The translations under genes were made by a program, and so were the position numbers. Positions 10,500 to 22,686 of a DNA stretch of 64,000 nucleotides are shown piece after piece. The DNA lies in assembly GCA_030374805.1 (NCBI GenBank), contig JARGSG010000191.1, positions 558,001 through 622,000 of the forward strand, given 5' to 3'. Below the pieces are notes generated by a model. The model did no database searches and had not been told where the DNA came from. It was given only the letters and a program-made list of their open reading frames with translations. The stretch's first letter is position 1. Each line of letters begins with the position of its first letter. The DNA is from Gracilaria gracilis (lineage: Eukaryota > Rhodophyta > Florideophyceae > Gracilariales > Gracilariaceae).

Positions 10500-12121
10500 T
10501 TAACCTATACCTCTCTGCAAATGGGTATCCCATTTTCTGTACATCATTTCGGGACATTCCTGTCTTACCTTACCTTCCGGTCTTGTGTTATCTCTTCTGT
10601 CTGTTCTCACAATAAAATCACACATTTCACAGGCATATCCGATATCGATATTATTGTTTTCCAGAGTTGTACCTTCCACCAGATTTTGCCTTATCATGAT
10701 GGCCTTCCCTAAATGCTCAGAAAACTCGTTTTTCACGAGCACACGGTTGATAGAATCTCGTCTCCAGGTAACGGGGTACATGACTATTTGTTCAATGTTA
10801 CTCCCTCGATAGTTTGTTTCGTCACAAACAGAGATGTTTGTAATCTTCTCCATTTTTACGACAATTGAGTTTGAAGCTATTTTTTTCCCTAACAGATAGG
10901 TGGAAAAAGGATTGACAACATCAAAGCCTACCCTTTTCTCAGTATTATGTTCATCGCCAATAAATACTGAATTGAGAAACAAACCCTGATTAGTACATCC
11001 AGTTTTGCAGTCGAAAACCCTTCTGCTTGTCCCAAATCCCTCATAAGCGAAACGCTCGAGATCCGTACGAATATCAGTATGATGACTTTCATTCATTAGC
11101 ATGAAAGACGGTCATGGGATATTTGTGTCTTTCGAATTCTTGCTTGGTTTCGAAACGTTTGTAGAAATGGTTTGGGATCGCAAGAACTGAAAATGCTTCT
11201 CTCCATATCTAAAAGTTCAAGATGCGGGAACTCGAGCACAACCTCTTGACTGCGGAATTGAGTAGGCATTAGAGTTGTATATTTCATGCCGTTGACATTT
11301 CCCCCGTTCTTCTTCTTCATTTTCTTTTGCCTGCAAAATATTGCAGCAACAATCTTCTCACTGACACGTGCGTTTACGGAGGCAATGGTTTTCGGCTTCT
11401 TACTCGAAAAATGGAAAGAAATTGTACTTGCATCCAAAAGAAGAGATAGACAGCTTGCCATAGAGTCTATGAATATACGAAATACGCGTGGAATAGCTTT
11501 TCGTTTCCGTACGCCGGCCAGGTGAAATGTTCCAAGTGGTACTCCTCTTCGTCCAAAGGACATGTAAGGTCGGGACATATATTTCTCAGTTGAATCTAAT
11601 CGTGGTATTGGCAGAGGTACAACTTCTTAATTTTTCGCTTGTGTATTCTGCAGTAGCTCCTCCTCATTTTGAACTTCGTTCGGAATAGATGGCGTCCCTA
11701 AAATTCGTGACGCTTCTCGATTCAATTGTAATGCGTTGGAGCAATGGTATTCTCCACTTATATAATTATTGGATCGAATTTGAACCTGTACTCCATCGTC
11801 TTGCAAAGCTACGGGATCTTGAGAAGCACCTGAATCAGTACTATTAGCCACGCTTCCTGCACTTCGAAGTTCTGGACCATTTAGACAAAAAATCTTGCAC
11901 TCAGGACCCAAAACTGTGGGGCTTTGTTTTGCGCACTTAACATATATGGCAAAAGCCATAGATACAGCAGATTCTTTTTCATTTGTAAACGACTCTAAAA
12001 AGCTCGCCACACTGATCAGAGTTTCCAACCCGGTAGAAAGAGTTTTTGGAACACAACCAAGATATTTGAATGTACCGGGCGCAACAAACTGCACACATTG
12101 TTCCGACACTGGCTGCGCCAT
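10500..12121 (-). pseudogene. Unrecognised element protein(s), minus strand
   Basis: Three open frames (12121-11627, 11578-11096, 11102-10500) follow one another on the minus strand. They look like one longer gene broken into pieces or exons. The first starts at a good ATG (MAQPVSEQC). The second carries a lysine-rich patch (RQKKMKKKNGG). The third has CDETNY and YACEMCDFIVR, giving scattered cysteines that could bind zinc. I recognise no family. Position next to the KDZ and PIF1 genes, plus a shared palindromic motif, suggests an accessory protein of the same element. Confidence 0.4.
11574..11587. repeat. Palindromic motif copy 5 (GACATATATTTCTC)
   Basis: One mismatch to the corresponding 14 bases of the reference palindrome. 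It sits at the beginning of the second minus-strand frame. Confidence 0.45.
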
Positions 12122-12573
12122 ATTGTGAAATAGATTAGGAAAACGATATGGGGCAGAAGAAGATGAGGAAGACCATGCTAAAATGTTTGAAAAATCGCAC
12201 TTAGTTATCGAGCTCCTCGAAAACAGACACCATCAAGAACGAAAGCAAAAGCAAGCTGTTACTACATTTATTTGCTGAAGAAGTTGACAAGTATGTGCCG
12301 TTTGATACTTGTAACGGCATAAAAGAACAAAAAGAGTGTTACATTATATGGACGTTATGAAAGAGTAAGACCATGGGTGCAGTCATAATCAATATATAAA
12401 CTGGTGCTGCTGTACTACTTTTAATGAATAGTTTTCGATCTGCTCATGTTAGAAAATGTCCTTTAAGTGTAATAACTTCTAGTCCAAATTCACGATTTCG
12501 AAAGTCGTTTTAAAGTATTGTGGGGTTTTTATTTGGCACCAATAAAAAAACCGGAAAGCAGGGGTCGCTGAAT
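12122..12573. other. No gene seen; possible right flank of KDZ/PIF1 element
   Basis: A/T-rich sequence with no long frame. I looked for a terminal inverted repeat matching 4.25-4.45 kb and found none convincing. Confidence 0.3.
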
Positions 12574-13215
12574 GGGTTTTATTGGTTCAGAAAGACTGCC
12601 AAAATACTCTTACTGGACAAAAGGGGCCGCATGCGGCCCTAAGGCCGCAGAAGCTTTACGATTGGGCGAGAGAAGCCGCATGTTGCCGTTTAGGGCCTCA
12701 AAAGCACAATGATTGGACAGAAGGTTGCGTGCAGTACTAATCATACAGCACTGAAACGTTTTCTTGGTTTTTATTTTGAAAAGGATTATGGATTTGAAGG
12801 ATGAGCAATAGCAAATCAATTCTTTCTCCAGAAAAAAGTGTTAAAGTCCATTTTCATCTACACAATGTTGGTTGTTGTGGGTTATAAATTTCTAATCAAA
12901 AAGAGATTGTTAATAATATGTAATACAAGTATCTACGTCAAAAAGTATAGTTTTACAACCTATTTGGTTATTATTGGCGATACATACGCAAGAATGTTTT
13001 TGCTAAAGGTTTTTGTATTTTGGGCTACGTGTAAATAAATTGTGAAGGTCACGGTGAAGACTCAGTTTTGAAACTGGGGTTTTTGGCCAATAAAATCTTT
13101 GCATCTTTCCATCATGTTTTCATTTTGCTGTCCAGGTTTCTCTACGAAGTTCATAAGCTTCTATTTACTTTTGCGCCTTTGCGGCCTCTCCATGACCAAT
13201 CAGATCTTCCCTGCG
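12574..13215. repeat. GCCGCA-type ~50-bp repeats in inverted arrangement (possible non-autonomous element)
   Basis: Units resembling GATTGGxCAxAAGGGGCCGCA start near 12579, 12611, 12660 and 12711 on plus, at 32-51 bp spacing. An inverted unit lies near 13170-13215 (on minus, GATTGGTCATGGAGAGGCCGCA). The A/T-rich middle (12.8-13.1 kb) is non-coding. Subterminal repeats pointing inwards from both sides are typical of a non-autonomous DNA transposon. Exact ends were not defined. Confidence 0.45.
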
Positions 13216-13989
13216 GCCTCTGCAGTTTCCAGGGTTCAAACGTCAAAACCCGCGAAACGCGCTTTTCAAAAATTATAGAGCGTTGTCAAAAATTATAAGG
13301 TCCCCTTCGTCACCTTGGTCACCGAGATTGCTGGGGTGACATTTCCCGAATTCTCAGTTAATAGTGTTACAAATGGCAGATGTGTCCACTATTGAAATGA
13401 ATTATGTTCCTGGATGTGTCACATTGAGGTCATCCGAAAATTGGTTACTGAGCTGTAGCTCCCTAGACAGCGTCAATAACAGACTAGCCACTGACAGACG
13501 TAGGAACAAAAATCTTTCTGTATCTCTACAGAACATACGTAAATACCATCCTCCAAACAAGAAGATCCGTCATTTTGTTTCCCAACAGCACATTTCACCA
13601 CGCAGTTCTGAAAGAAAACAAGTCGCGAGTACGCTTCACCAGTAGTCTCCATCGGCGCAAAAAGGTATCTAATACCGCAAGGACATGCACTCTATCTGGT
13701 ATATTCTGAAAACAGAAATCGAAACCGACCGTCACTCATACAATGGCAGAGTATCCTCCTCATACAGAAAAAGCAAACCAAAGCAAGAATAGACCCAACT
13801 CAGCCCAGGACCACAACTTAAACAACCAAGAGTTTCACAACGCGCTACCAGTCCGCTACCCCATCCACCATCCACCAAGAGAAAACAATCACGGTCAAAC
13901 GAGACACCACAAGGTTGAAAACGTAACGACAAAAGAAACACCACCTCACGTAACAGAAACAGAAAGAAGGCTTCACGAAGAGGAAACTC
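13216..13989. other. Spacer; weak frames only
   Basis: A plus frame at 13364-13645 (93 codons) and a hydrophilic Asn/His/Thr-rich frame at 13743-14012 have no recognised domain. The latter runs into the Myb-like region in another frame and could be its N-terminus. Confidence 0.3.
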
Positions 13990-14424
13990 GAACTACACAG
14001 TGGATGAAGTGAATCACATGCTCGATATCTTGGAAGAGCTAGAACCAGCAGTTGCAAACGGTTGGGCTCGCAATGCCGCGAAATTCAACGCAGATAAGAG
14101 CCTGCCCGAGCGAGGCCAAAGAACTGCAGAAAGTTAAAGGATAAGTTCGATCGCCTTATCCATGTGAGAAAACCGACAGGAGACCCGTGTTGTTTACCGA
14201 TCATGCCAAAAACGGAAAAGACTAAATGGGAAATACAATCGAAAGTAGTCTCTGGCGTTCTGGGTCCGCACGACGATCACATAAACCTCTCTCCTGCCGA
14301 GCTAGAGCACGCCCGTCAGGTCACAGGAGTGGTAGGGAAACGAAAGAACAAAAAAAATTTTTTTTTTCTTTTGAGCCCCAAAAGGTGTCCCTGTATCCAA
14401 ACGTTTTCAGCACGATATTGTTAA
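13990..14424 (+). pseudogene. Myb/SANT-like transposon-associated DNA-binding protein
   Basis: From about 13990 the reading NYTVDEVNHMLDILEEL...GWARNAAKFN, then after a one-base frame change SLKDKFDRLIHVRKPTGDP (to about 14200), matches the trihelix/Myb-like domain. That domain accompanies DDE transposons in algae and oomycetes (SLKxKFxxL...KPTGDP is its signature). It is convergent with, and overlaps the end of, the transposase on the minus strand, the usual layout of a two-gene PIF/Harbinger-like element. The partner helps the transposase enter the nucleus and bind element ends. It is broken by the frame change. Confidence 0.65.
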
Positions 14425-15261
14425 ACAACTGGAGATTACAAGCCAGGGAGTGCCGGATGTAGCCAAATGGATGACGCAGATGAAGCCGCCGGAGTAGTTT
14501 ATAGCGCAATGAATCAGTTCACCAAAGAAGTTGAAAACGAAAAGGTTAGTGACCTCAACGTTCTGTGTGTAGCCCTCGAAGTAAGCGTTTTGCAGATCTG
14601 GATCTTCGTACGATGCGCAATCGAATCGATCTCCATCGGTAATCGCAAACACACCACGGAGAAGAAGCTCCGTTTGAGGCTTTGCATCGGCCAAGCGCTG
14701 CGCGCTGGCTGCCATTTCGTTCACAGTAGGCCAGCGGAATGTGGCCTTTGGTATCGCATCAGATGAAAGTAGCATACGCAAAAGCTGGATACCATACGAC
14801 AGTCAGTCGCTGACAACAGATGGAACGAGGCCAAAAACCGGACACAACGTATACCCTACATCGCTTGTACGTATGTACCGAAGCACCAAGCCGAGTAGAT
14901 CTGCTGTTGCAAGCAACGCTTTCCGGCCCCGAGAAGAACGTTTATTGCTGTAGGGGGACTTTCGAGGTACTGTGTCGCGAAGGGCTAGGAACGGGGGCAG
15001 TAAATGGTTACAGAAAACTTGGCGGTTGATGCTTAAGGCCGTTATGAAATCATCATCGGTACCACAAGAAAGAAGCACTTGCCACGCAGTTGTTTTTGAC
15101 AATGAGTTCTGTATACCTCTTCGCTTGAACTTATGTGAGGGTGCGAGATGCCGTTGGTTTCGCTGCAGCGCAAGCATGGCCACGCAGAACTGCATTTCTG
15201 CGGCAAGGACATTGAGGAGGAACAGGCTAAGAACGAATGGAATAACTTCTTCAATTAGCAT
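14407..15261 (-). pseudogene. PIF/Harbinger-type DDE transposase, element 1
   Basis: The N-terminal frame (15261-14803) has DDDFITALSINRQVFCNHLLPPF, the usual region ahead of the catalytic core. The second frame (14781-14407) has WPTVNEMA, GVFAITDGDRFDC (first catalytic Asp) and DPDLQNAYFEGY...NLFVFNFFGELIHCAINYSG, as in DDE_Tnp_4-like endonucleases. The remaining two catalytic residues are not seen, because the frame runs out at the overlap with the Myb-like gene. It is a truncated, frame-broken copy. Confidence 0.7.
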
Positions 15262-15867
15262 GATATACGTAATGAGCAGTTCGTGAGGTTCGCGGTTGGG
15301 AAAGGAGACACAGACATGTTAGCTGAGTTGCTATGAAGTAAATGAGTCTGCATGCGAGGAACTTACATCCGAAGAACAAGTAGTCGACTGCAGCAGGTTC
15401 TGCTGACCCGCTGCAGATCGGTATCTTTCAGATATGTCCTGAAATCTTACGAGCCATGTGCACCCATTTGGTTGGATGTTTGCTGCTTCGTTTGTAGCAG
15501 TAGCCATTTTTCGGATGATCTCATTCAGTGTAGGCGCTAATTGCCTGTAAGAAACGAAAGTGCAGACATAAACCCAGAGATTCTAGGTTAGACTGACCAT
15601 TGCGTTCTCCGATTGCGCCTCAAAAAGAGCGCGCTTTGGCCGCTCATACGTCACCGTACACTGGCGCAGAGCAGCAGACTTCGAGAGACTTTTTCGTATC
15701 TGTCTGTCTCTAAGTTTGGAGCCAATATGTGAGGCTTTGCATAGGCAGGAGTCTTGAGTGCCTTTTCTTGCTTGCTGCTCTGTCTCTCTCACATCCTTGT
15801 CTACATGGACCTCCTGCTAACGTAAACACGTTTTATTTGTATTGCGTTTTCACCATCACTCTGGTTC
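15262..15867. other. Spacer between Harbinger-like and hAT elements
   Basis: No gene was recognised. CAGTGTAGGCGC at 15526 resembles a hAT terminal CAG motif, but no matching opposite end was found near 18.2-18.5 kb. Confidence 0.25.
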
Positions 15868-18214
15868 ATGTCCACTAACGAAAACGGAGCTTCTGCAAAA
15901 TCTTCTGCGCACACGTTCCGCCGTGGAAGAAAGAGAAGTTGGTGGATGGCCGAATGTTTTACTGTGGAGAGCGGGCCCACAAACGCAGATAGACCGTACA
16001 TAACCAGAACCTCGTGCAACTTCTGCAGCTACGCGTCTCTTGCTGCTACATCTAATGCGACACAGCTTGGAAGGCATTTGTCGGAGTGCGAAGGTGTGCC
16101 GAAGAAAATAAAACACCGTTTACTGGAAGAGAAGCACTTCTTCGAGCACTATCGGAAACTAGGAAGCGCTTCTAGTTGCTATGGCGTCCCGCAGACGCCA
16201 GTTCGTCCGTTGAAACGAAGCCGAAGTCAAGTGGTGGACAGCTCTCTGCATATGGCCCGGAAGGCAGACAATGATGAAAGCATTGAAATTGATCTCTCCG
16301 GCCGTCTCGCGCCGTACGACAGAATGACAAAGTTCAACGATTTGTTGATATCCTTGATCGTTAATCATATGTTGCCCTTTTCCGTCTTGAGCCGTAAGGA
16401 AGGCGAGAATCAACTCTACCAGCTTCTAACGCTAGCCGACCCTTCGCTCGAAGAACACATTCCGCGTGTTGCGAAAATAAGTTCGGCAAACTTAGACGCA
16501 TACTACAGTGCAATTTTGCGCAGTGTTAAGCGGTCCATATTGGCATCATTGCGGCTCTGTTGTGGTACATTGGTGTTCGACGGATGGACCGATGGGAATT
16601 CTGAGAGCGTTGTGAACGTCTTGCTCTCTGTAACGGGGGTCGACAGTACAAGGCAGACTTTTTTTTCTGAAGTCTATTTACACCGGGGCGAGGAAGTGCG
16701 ACGCTTCTTTCTATGCTAGTGTGGTGACAAGTACCATGTCCGAATTTGGAAACATGAAGAGAATCTGTGGTGTAACTAGTGATAACACCAGTGTGTGTGT
16801 TAGCGCAAAGGAAAAGATGACCGAGATGTTTAATTAAATTACTCCCTGCCGGGACCAGACACACATGGCCAATCTTCTGATGCAAGATGTGGGTGGCCTG
16901 GATTGGGCTAAGGAGGTTCTGGTCACAGTGTCTCAGCTTGTCACTGACCTCAGAAACAGACCGAAGCTATATTTCCGTTTCAAAGAGCTCAAAGAGGCTC
17001 ACAATTCTGCTCTGCGAAACAGCTGATATCGCGCGATCGACAAAAAGTTTGACCAACATTCTCGTCTCCTGCTTCCTCGTACCGCTGTTCTACCGGTGAA
17101 GATGGAAATAACGAGGTCTACGAGCTCCGAAGGGATGTTGGAAGCGTTTATAAGGAGACTGGAAGTATACAAGAAGCTTGTGGTGTCTGATGACTTCGCT
17201 ACTAATTTGTTTGGAGCTCGAAATGAAGCACGGAGGGATCTGTTTAAATTAACAGTGTTGGACGAAACGCTGTACGGGAACTGTCTTGATATAGATCCCA
17301 TCCAGCGGGTTATGCGCCATTATTTGCGGTTCTTTGACAACTAGAGCTCCTATATTTCTCAAGTTCTACCGGCTACGCTTTCTCTAGAGCGCATTCTAGA
17401 ACAGCTTCCTCTCACTCCGTTTTATACTTATCAGAGACGGAGTGAAGTTCTACAAATATATAGAGCTCGGGAAAAGGGTACCGGACGCAGACTGCCGCTT
17501 CTAACTTCAGTACACTATGTTGCGTATGCATTGGATCTACGGAGTGCCGATGAGGATGTTTCGGGTTACGACAACCACATTTTTCAACAAATGCGATCAT
17601 TTTTGCGTTCTGATGTTTTTCTCGCTCCGCAGCGGTTTCGAAGCACGGGAGGTATCGAGTGTGCTGTGCAGCGACTTTTTGCGCAGTTTACATTTACACG
17701 ACTTTCATGAAAGAACGAACTAGGAGAAGAAACTCTGCGTGATAATCTGGCTGGGTACTTGAACGTACCAGTTGCCTACTGGATAAAACAGACCGAGAGA
17801 CCTTTGTTAAGGGAATTTGCTTTGCGGATTCTGGGTATCAGACCGTCATCTTCATCTGTGGAACGCAGTTTCAGTCTACAGGCTCGCATTCCCACACCAG
17901 TTCGTAACCGATTGCATCCCGAGAAAGTTAAAAGGATGGTGTCTTGCGCTTTCAACAGCGCAATTTCTACGAGAAAGAAGCACACCGAAGCCAGTGCCCC
18001 ACGGTACTTCCAAAAGCGCTCACAAGAGCAGGTTGAAACCAATGCAGATATATCGCAAGAAGCGATTGAAGTAGAGGACGTTCCAACCTGGGGTGATGGG
18101 GAACTCCTGGATGAAGACCTGGTTGAAGACGGTGCGGAATGGGATGATGTGAACGACGCCACGCTGCAATTTCTAGATATTTCGGACGTCTGCTCCGTTC
18201 TTGAAGGAGCATGA
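15868..18214 (+). pseudogene. hAT transposase with BED finger, element 1
   Basis: The N-terminus holds a BED zinc finger (CNFCSYASL...LGRHLSEC, about 16020-16090). The catalytic region begins with TLVFDGWTDGNSESVVNVLL (about 16570), carrying the first Asp. DNTSVCVSAKEKM near 16780 and CRDQTHMANLLMQDV near 16855 continue in other frames. The C-terminal dimerisation domain is intact at 17759-18214 (PLLREFALRILGIRPSSSSVERSFS, then RNRLHPEKV). Several frame changes lie between 16.7 and 17.76 kb, so no full-length product is possible. hAT transposases cut and paste DNA with 8-bp target duplications; none was identified here. Confidence 0.88.
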
Positions 18215-18429
18215 GAGCGTAGTTAGAACCGGTTGAGGTTCTTAGTTAATTCTCTTAGATTCAATGAATTATTATAGTTTATGTATAAAGCTTGTGATTG
18301 TCAAACAGATAGTAGTTACATATCCTTGGAAAATAGATAGCCTCACATGAGTAGCCAACGAACCTGAATCAAAAACAGAAGTGCCATGTATACATCTTCC
18401 CTGTCACCGACTTGATACGCCACGCGACC

Positions 18430-21400
18430 GGATATGTCTGCTACTCAATTCCATGTACCATTCCCTTCAAGCGTTGCAACGCATCGAGGTAGAATTGCTT
18501 TTGGGGGTTCGGTAATCTATCGTTCAGACTGTAACGAAGCCGATGTAAGCCGCAAAGATGTATGAGAATAGTTGGCGATTATCACTCAAATAGACCGAAT
18601 AACATACGGAAGTCAGAAAGGCACTTCCTTCAAGACGCTTTTCACCAGTTTTGGGCCTCCTTAGCAACTGCCGTAAGAAAGAAATAACATCATCTGACGT
18701 CGCATTATGGTGAACAGCGACTAAATATGTCCATTCCTTTATGCTCTCCTCTTTTCCTGAACTTTCATTGCGCCTCACAGCATGCATGATTGCTTCACCA
18801 AGGACAGATCTTAGATTGTAGGAGATCATTTGATCTCTCTGTGAACCTGAGAACGTCCGTGGGGACGAATGGGCTCCGCAGCTTTATGAGACCTTTTTCA
18901 TACCATCATACTCCTGAAACCCACAGCTGGTTCCGAAATCAAATGAAGGGCCTCTGTTATTGGCTTTAGAACACCACCAATAAATCCTTTCCCCAAACAT
19001 TTTATGAAACCTGAACACCCTTCTTCAGCAGCTCCTTGTATCGGTTCCTTAATCAGCCCAGCGGCACCGGGATGCTATCCCATGCACAGAACTAAGAGCT
19101 CCGGTGAATAGCCTCTGAGCAGCCTGCTGAGAGAACGAGGAAACTCGGGCACGTGCTCTACGAATAGAGTCCCTCTCAGCCAGGTAATCGCGGTCACCAA
19201 CAGCAGTCTCAAGACCTTGTTTAACAGCACGCCGAAAGAAATCTCACGCCATTGTGAATGTGGCGCTCCACCTAACTTCTTCAGATTTTGACAACAATCT
19301 GCAACCACACATAACCAATCATACGTTCTTCACGGTTTCTGGTATATGTTCTAGAACTTCATCCTGTTCTGGTGTTCTGATCTCCGACTTAATGAATAAG
19401 ATTTCCTTCTCAGAGGCAGCACTACTATTGTATGTTACTCGAAATACTTCCAATATCGCGATCCAAAGCTCAGAGAAGGCCGTTTCCGTGAGACCACTTG
19501 CTATTACTGAATGGTCTTGTAAACACCTCTTTGAAGTTAGAAAGGCGGCTCGCATTCTGGTCCCATTGCAGGCAGCAATAACTGATTTCAACAATTGTTC
19601 ATCGTGTTCTGTAGACACAGCGAAAGGCCTTGGTCTGCTCCTTCGGAGAGACGCTGCTGCGCTTTTCTCGGTGAGTAGTTCCCTTTGTGCATCTTTTTCC
19701 GCCTTAATCGTAGCCGAAAGAAATCCATGAGTCATAAACAGCTGTGTCATCAAAGGAATTATGACAGACGTAAAAGTTTGACCCCATTCTGTCGCAGACA
19801 AAAAATTTAGGAGATCCACCAAGCGCAAGAACTCGTTCCACGACAGCAAGTGCATGGTAGCGCATTTTGCCCCGAGAATCTCGGATGGAAGCTGCAAAGC
19901 CCGAGAACAAAGGACTTCAATATTCAGACCACATGCTTTCTTCGGGCTTCGCATCCATCTGTTAAGTCCCTAATGCAGACAGTATTGAAGATTCAAAGTC
20001 CGCCTTTCTAACCTCGATCTTCTTTTTGAAATTAGGTACCCGTTGCGCCAGAAGATATTATAGATCAAGAGCTCGAATGGATACATCGAATGAAGAGCTG
20101 GATGTATATGCTAATATGGCGTTCAATAAAGGTGCCAATGATTCTGATGATATCGTCTCAGTCGAATACTAGCCCCGAAATATACCAGTTAACGTTGCAA
20201 GGCCAATTTCTTTTGCTTTGGGTTGGTAGTGGGCTGCGTTTTCGAGAATTGAACGGATAGCATGACACCCGGAAGTAGATCAAATGATAGCTACATGAAC
20301 TTGGATCATATTGTGAAAACCTATAACGATGGGCACTGAAAGAGCCTCCGCCATATATGTAGGCAAGAGAACCAAAAGATTCAACGCACGGAGGATATCA
20401 TCTAGCAGTTCTGGACGATTCAAGAGACGAGCGCCAACGCGTAGTAGGGCTACAACAGCTCTTTCCAAAACCGAGGACGGATATGTAGCAGGAGCATTAA
20501 TTTGAACCAACAAGCTGTGCAGGACTGGCCACGGAATGTGCAATCGATCGCGATTTCGAAAAGTTATTTCACACATTGCGTCTACGCAGAACGAAATGAC
20601 AAGTTTTTGCGCTTTTCTATCATCTCTTTCTCGGAGTGGGCCTTCCAAACTTTGTGATAAACCAAGAGACGGGTAGTCGGAGTCTGGCTCGGCGGTGGCC
20701 CTTGATGTCCGTCTTGGATTCACACCTGCAATTATGGAGGAATCATTGGTTGGACTTTATGGAGCTATTTCTGCCCAGTTGATAACAGAGAAATTGCCAT
20801 GCACGGATACCGTCTTGGGAGGCGCACAAGTTTCCTTGACATGGTCATCCGTTTTGGTACTCATGACTCTTATTGCAGACCGAGCTATTGCTTGAGATAA
20901 GAACTCCAATGCGGATGAATGCAAAACTTTGGCTTCCTTAATTACCACTTATTCTATCCGGCAGCTCGCGATGTATTTTCGAGCAAGATCCAACGCCTCT
21001 GTTTCTTCACTAGTTTTCATTCTTAAGTATGATGGCGCGATATGCTACACCTTCCTTCGAGTATGGCCGTGTACCGCACCATCATCTTCGTGATCGTCAT
21101 AATCTTCGTTATCTGAGTCCAACTCAGAACCAATAGATGCGGGTAGAATTGCAGGAGAAAACCCATTCGCCCTTGTCGTCCGTTTCGGCTTCCCTTCTTC
21201 GAAGGGTTGGCCAGATTTTGAAGATTGTGATGGCCCCCAAGAAGGTATCAGAGAAGAATGATACGGCTGTTCAGCAGAGGATATTATCAATTTTGGCCCG
21301 TATCCTCCAAGTTGCTGCTCCAGCTCTGGCGGTAGAAGGCAAAGCGCAAGCAATCGTAGCAAATATGAAACAAGAGCCTGCCACCCATCGGCTTGGAGCC

Positions 21401-22232
21401 AGTTGCCACACTGACGAGATACCCCTGACAATGCTACGGAGGCCATCTGGGCCTTAATGTCCGTCCAAAATCGTACAGCAGCACCATGCAAGGGCCCTTC
21501 TCGAATAGTTGTGGCGGTGCACAAAGAGGTAATAACTGCATCAGTTGGACGTCAAATCCTAAACGATGTGGCATATCTTGTCACGGATAGAAATCCTTCA
21601 AGGGCTTTTTGAACAGAATTGGCGTCTCCAGCCTCGTTGAAAATTGAGTTTGTTGCCATGACTGCAGCTTGCAATGACAGAAAGAAGAGGTCCTCCTCAA
21701 ACACAAGCGAACTCTGAGCCGTCGGGAAGTCGGACACTTCGGACTCCATGCGCTTGACTTGCTCGTCCCAGAGAAGGTCGATTTGTGCCCCGATGACAGC
21801 CTCATCACTCATACGGATTTCCATTTCAGCTACAGAATTGTATATCTTAGACAAGAACCACCGAGGGAAGTAGGACTTATCATTGAGACCTCGACAGTTT
21901 TTCACGAAATCTTCCAGAGTCATCATATTCCTGATGGAGTCGTTGTACAGGTCTGTGTTCACCATAACTACCGAGTAGCTCAACACATAAGCAGCACCGG
22001 CACTCTTTAGCACAGCTTCACCAGGATAACTCTCTTCCGTCTTCGCTCTTTCTGGCTTCTCATGCGTGGGAGCTCCTGTGCTGGCTGGGTTCCCTGATTC
22101 TTGTTGAGGTTCATTTGAAAAGCTAATGGCTCCAGATCTGTGGAGTTTTCCGGACTTGAGCCTGCGAAATACAAACCTGTTCAAAACAACAGAAGCAAAA
22201 CAGTATATACGTGCAAAAATTTGAGTGGCCAA
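18430..22232 (-). pseudogene. GBF1: GBF1/GNOM-type Arf guanine-nucleotide exchange factor, 5'-incomplete
   Basis: GBF1 activates Arf GTPases at the Golgi to recruit COPI. The 22232-21552 frame holds the second half of the Sec7 domain (AAYVLSYSVVMVNTDLYN, then MTLEDFVKNCRGLND). Downstream HDS regions follow: 21524-21045; 20723-20280 with FCVDAMCEITFRNRDRLHIPW and ERAVVALLRVGARLLNRPELLDDIL (matching GNOM LLRICQRLLPYKE); and 19954-19319 with FTSVIIPLMTQLF and FSELWIAILEVF. A charged tail reaches about 18.43 kb. The catalytic FRLPGE glutamate-finger half and the DCB/HUS region are not found. A PIF/Harbinger element sits just upstream at 22.7 kb. At least five frame changes are seen; some may be short introns. 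This is either a gene cut by the insertion or a pseudogene. Confidence 0.75.
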
Positions 22233-22686
22233 AGAGCTCTACGTTTCGCGCAAAGAAACCGAAACACGCAACACCTTCTTCCTCCATACTGCATGTACTC
22301 GTTTCAACTTGTAATACATTGCCCCAACGTAGAGGTTGCTATTACGCCAAAACGGGCAGAACGAGTTGTCATAAAATAGAATTAAAAAGGCAGTCCACCC
22401 GTGGTCCAAGATTTTCAACACAAGAGAATACGGCAGTGACAAGAGCGTACATCAAAGCATCATAATACGCCTTACTGTGCACAGATCGCAAGAAGAAGCT
22501 CTTCTTCGATGGCATCGCAAAATTGTAAAACGGCGTCTTCAAGCCCGCAAATCGTCTCACTTGCTCCAATAAATCTATTCGTAACCACTTAAAGCTGTGG
22601 TTCACAAATTGTACGCTTTTTGTAAGTGCTACACCAAAGTACTACGTCTGGACCCATCACACTACACCTAGCAAGATAAGCGGAGA
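22233..22686. other. Spacer between Arf-GEF remnant and Harbinger element 2
   Basis: A minus frame at 22605-22369 has no family I recognise. No FRLPGE Sec7 motif was found in any frame. Confidence 0.3.

Noticed and set aside
17344-17363. Sixth copy of the GAGACATATATGTCTC motif
   Set aside because: GAGCTCCTATATTTCTCAAG matches only its right half and lies in an unrelated hAT element.
15526-18214. CAGTGTAGGCGC as a hAT terminal repeat
   Set aside because: No reverse-complement partner or 8-bp duplication beyond the transposase C-terminus.
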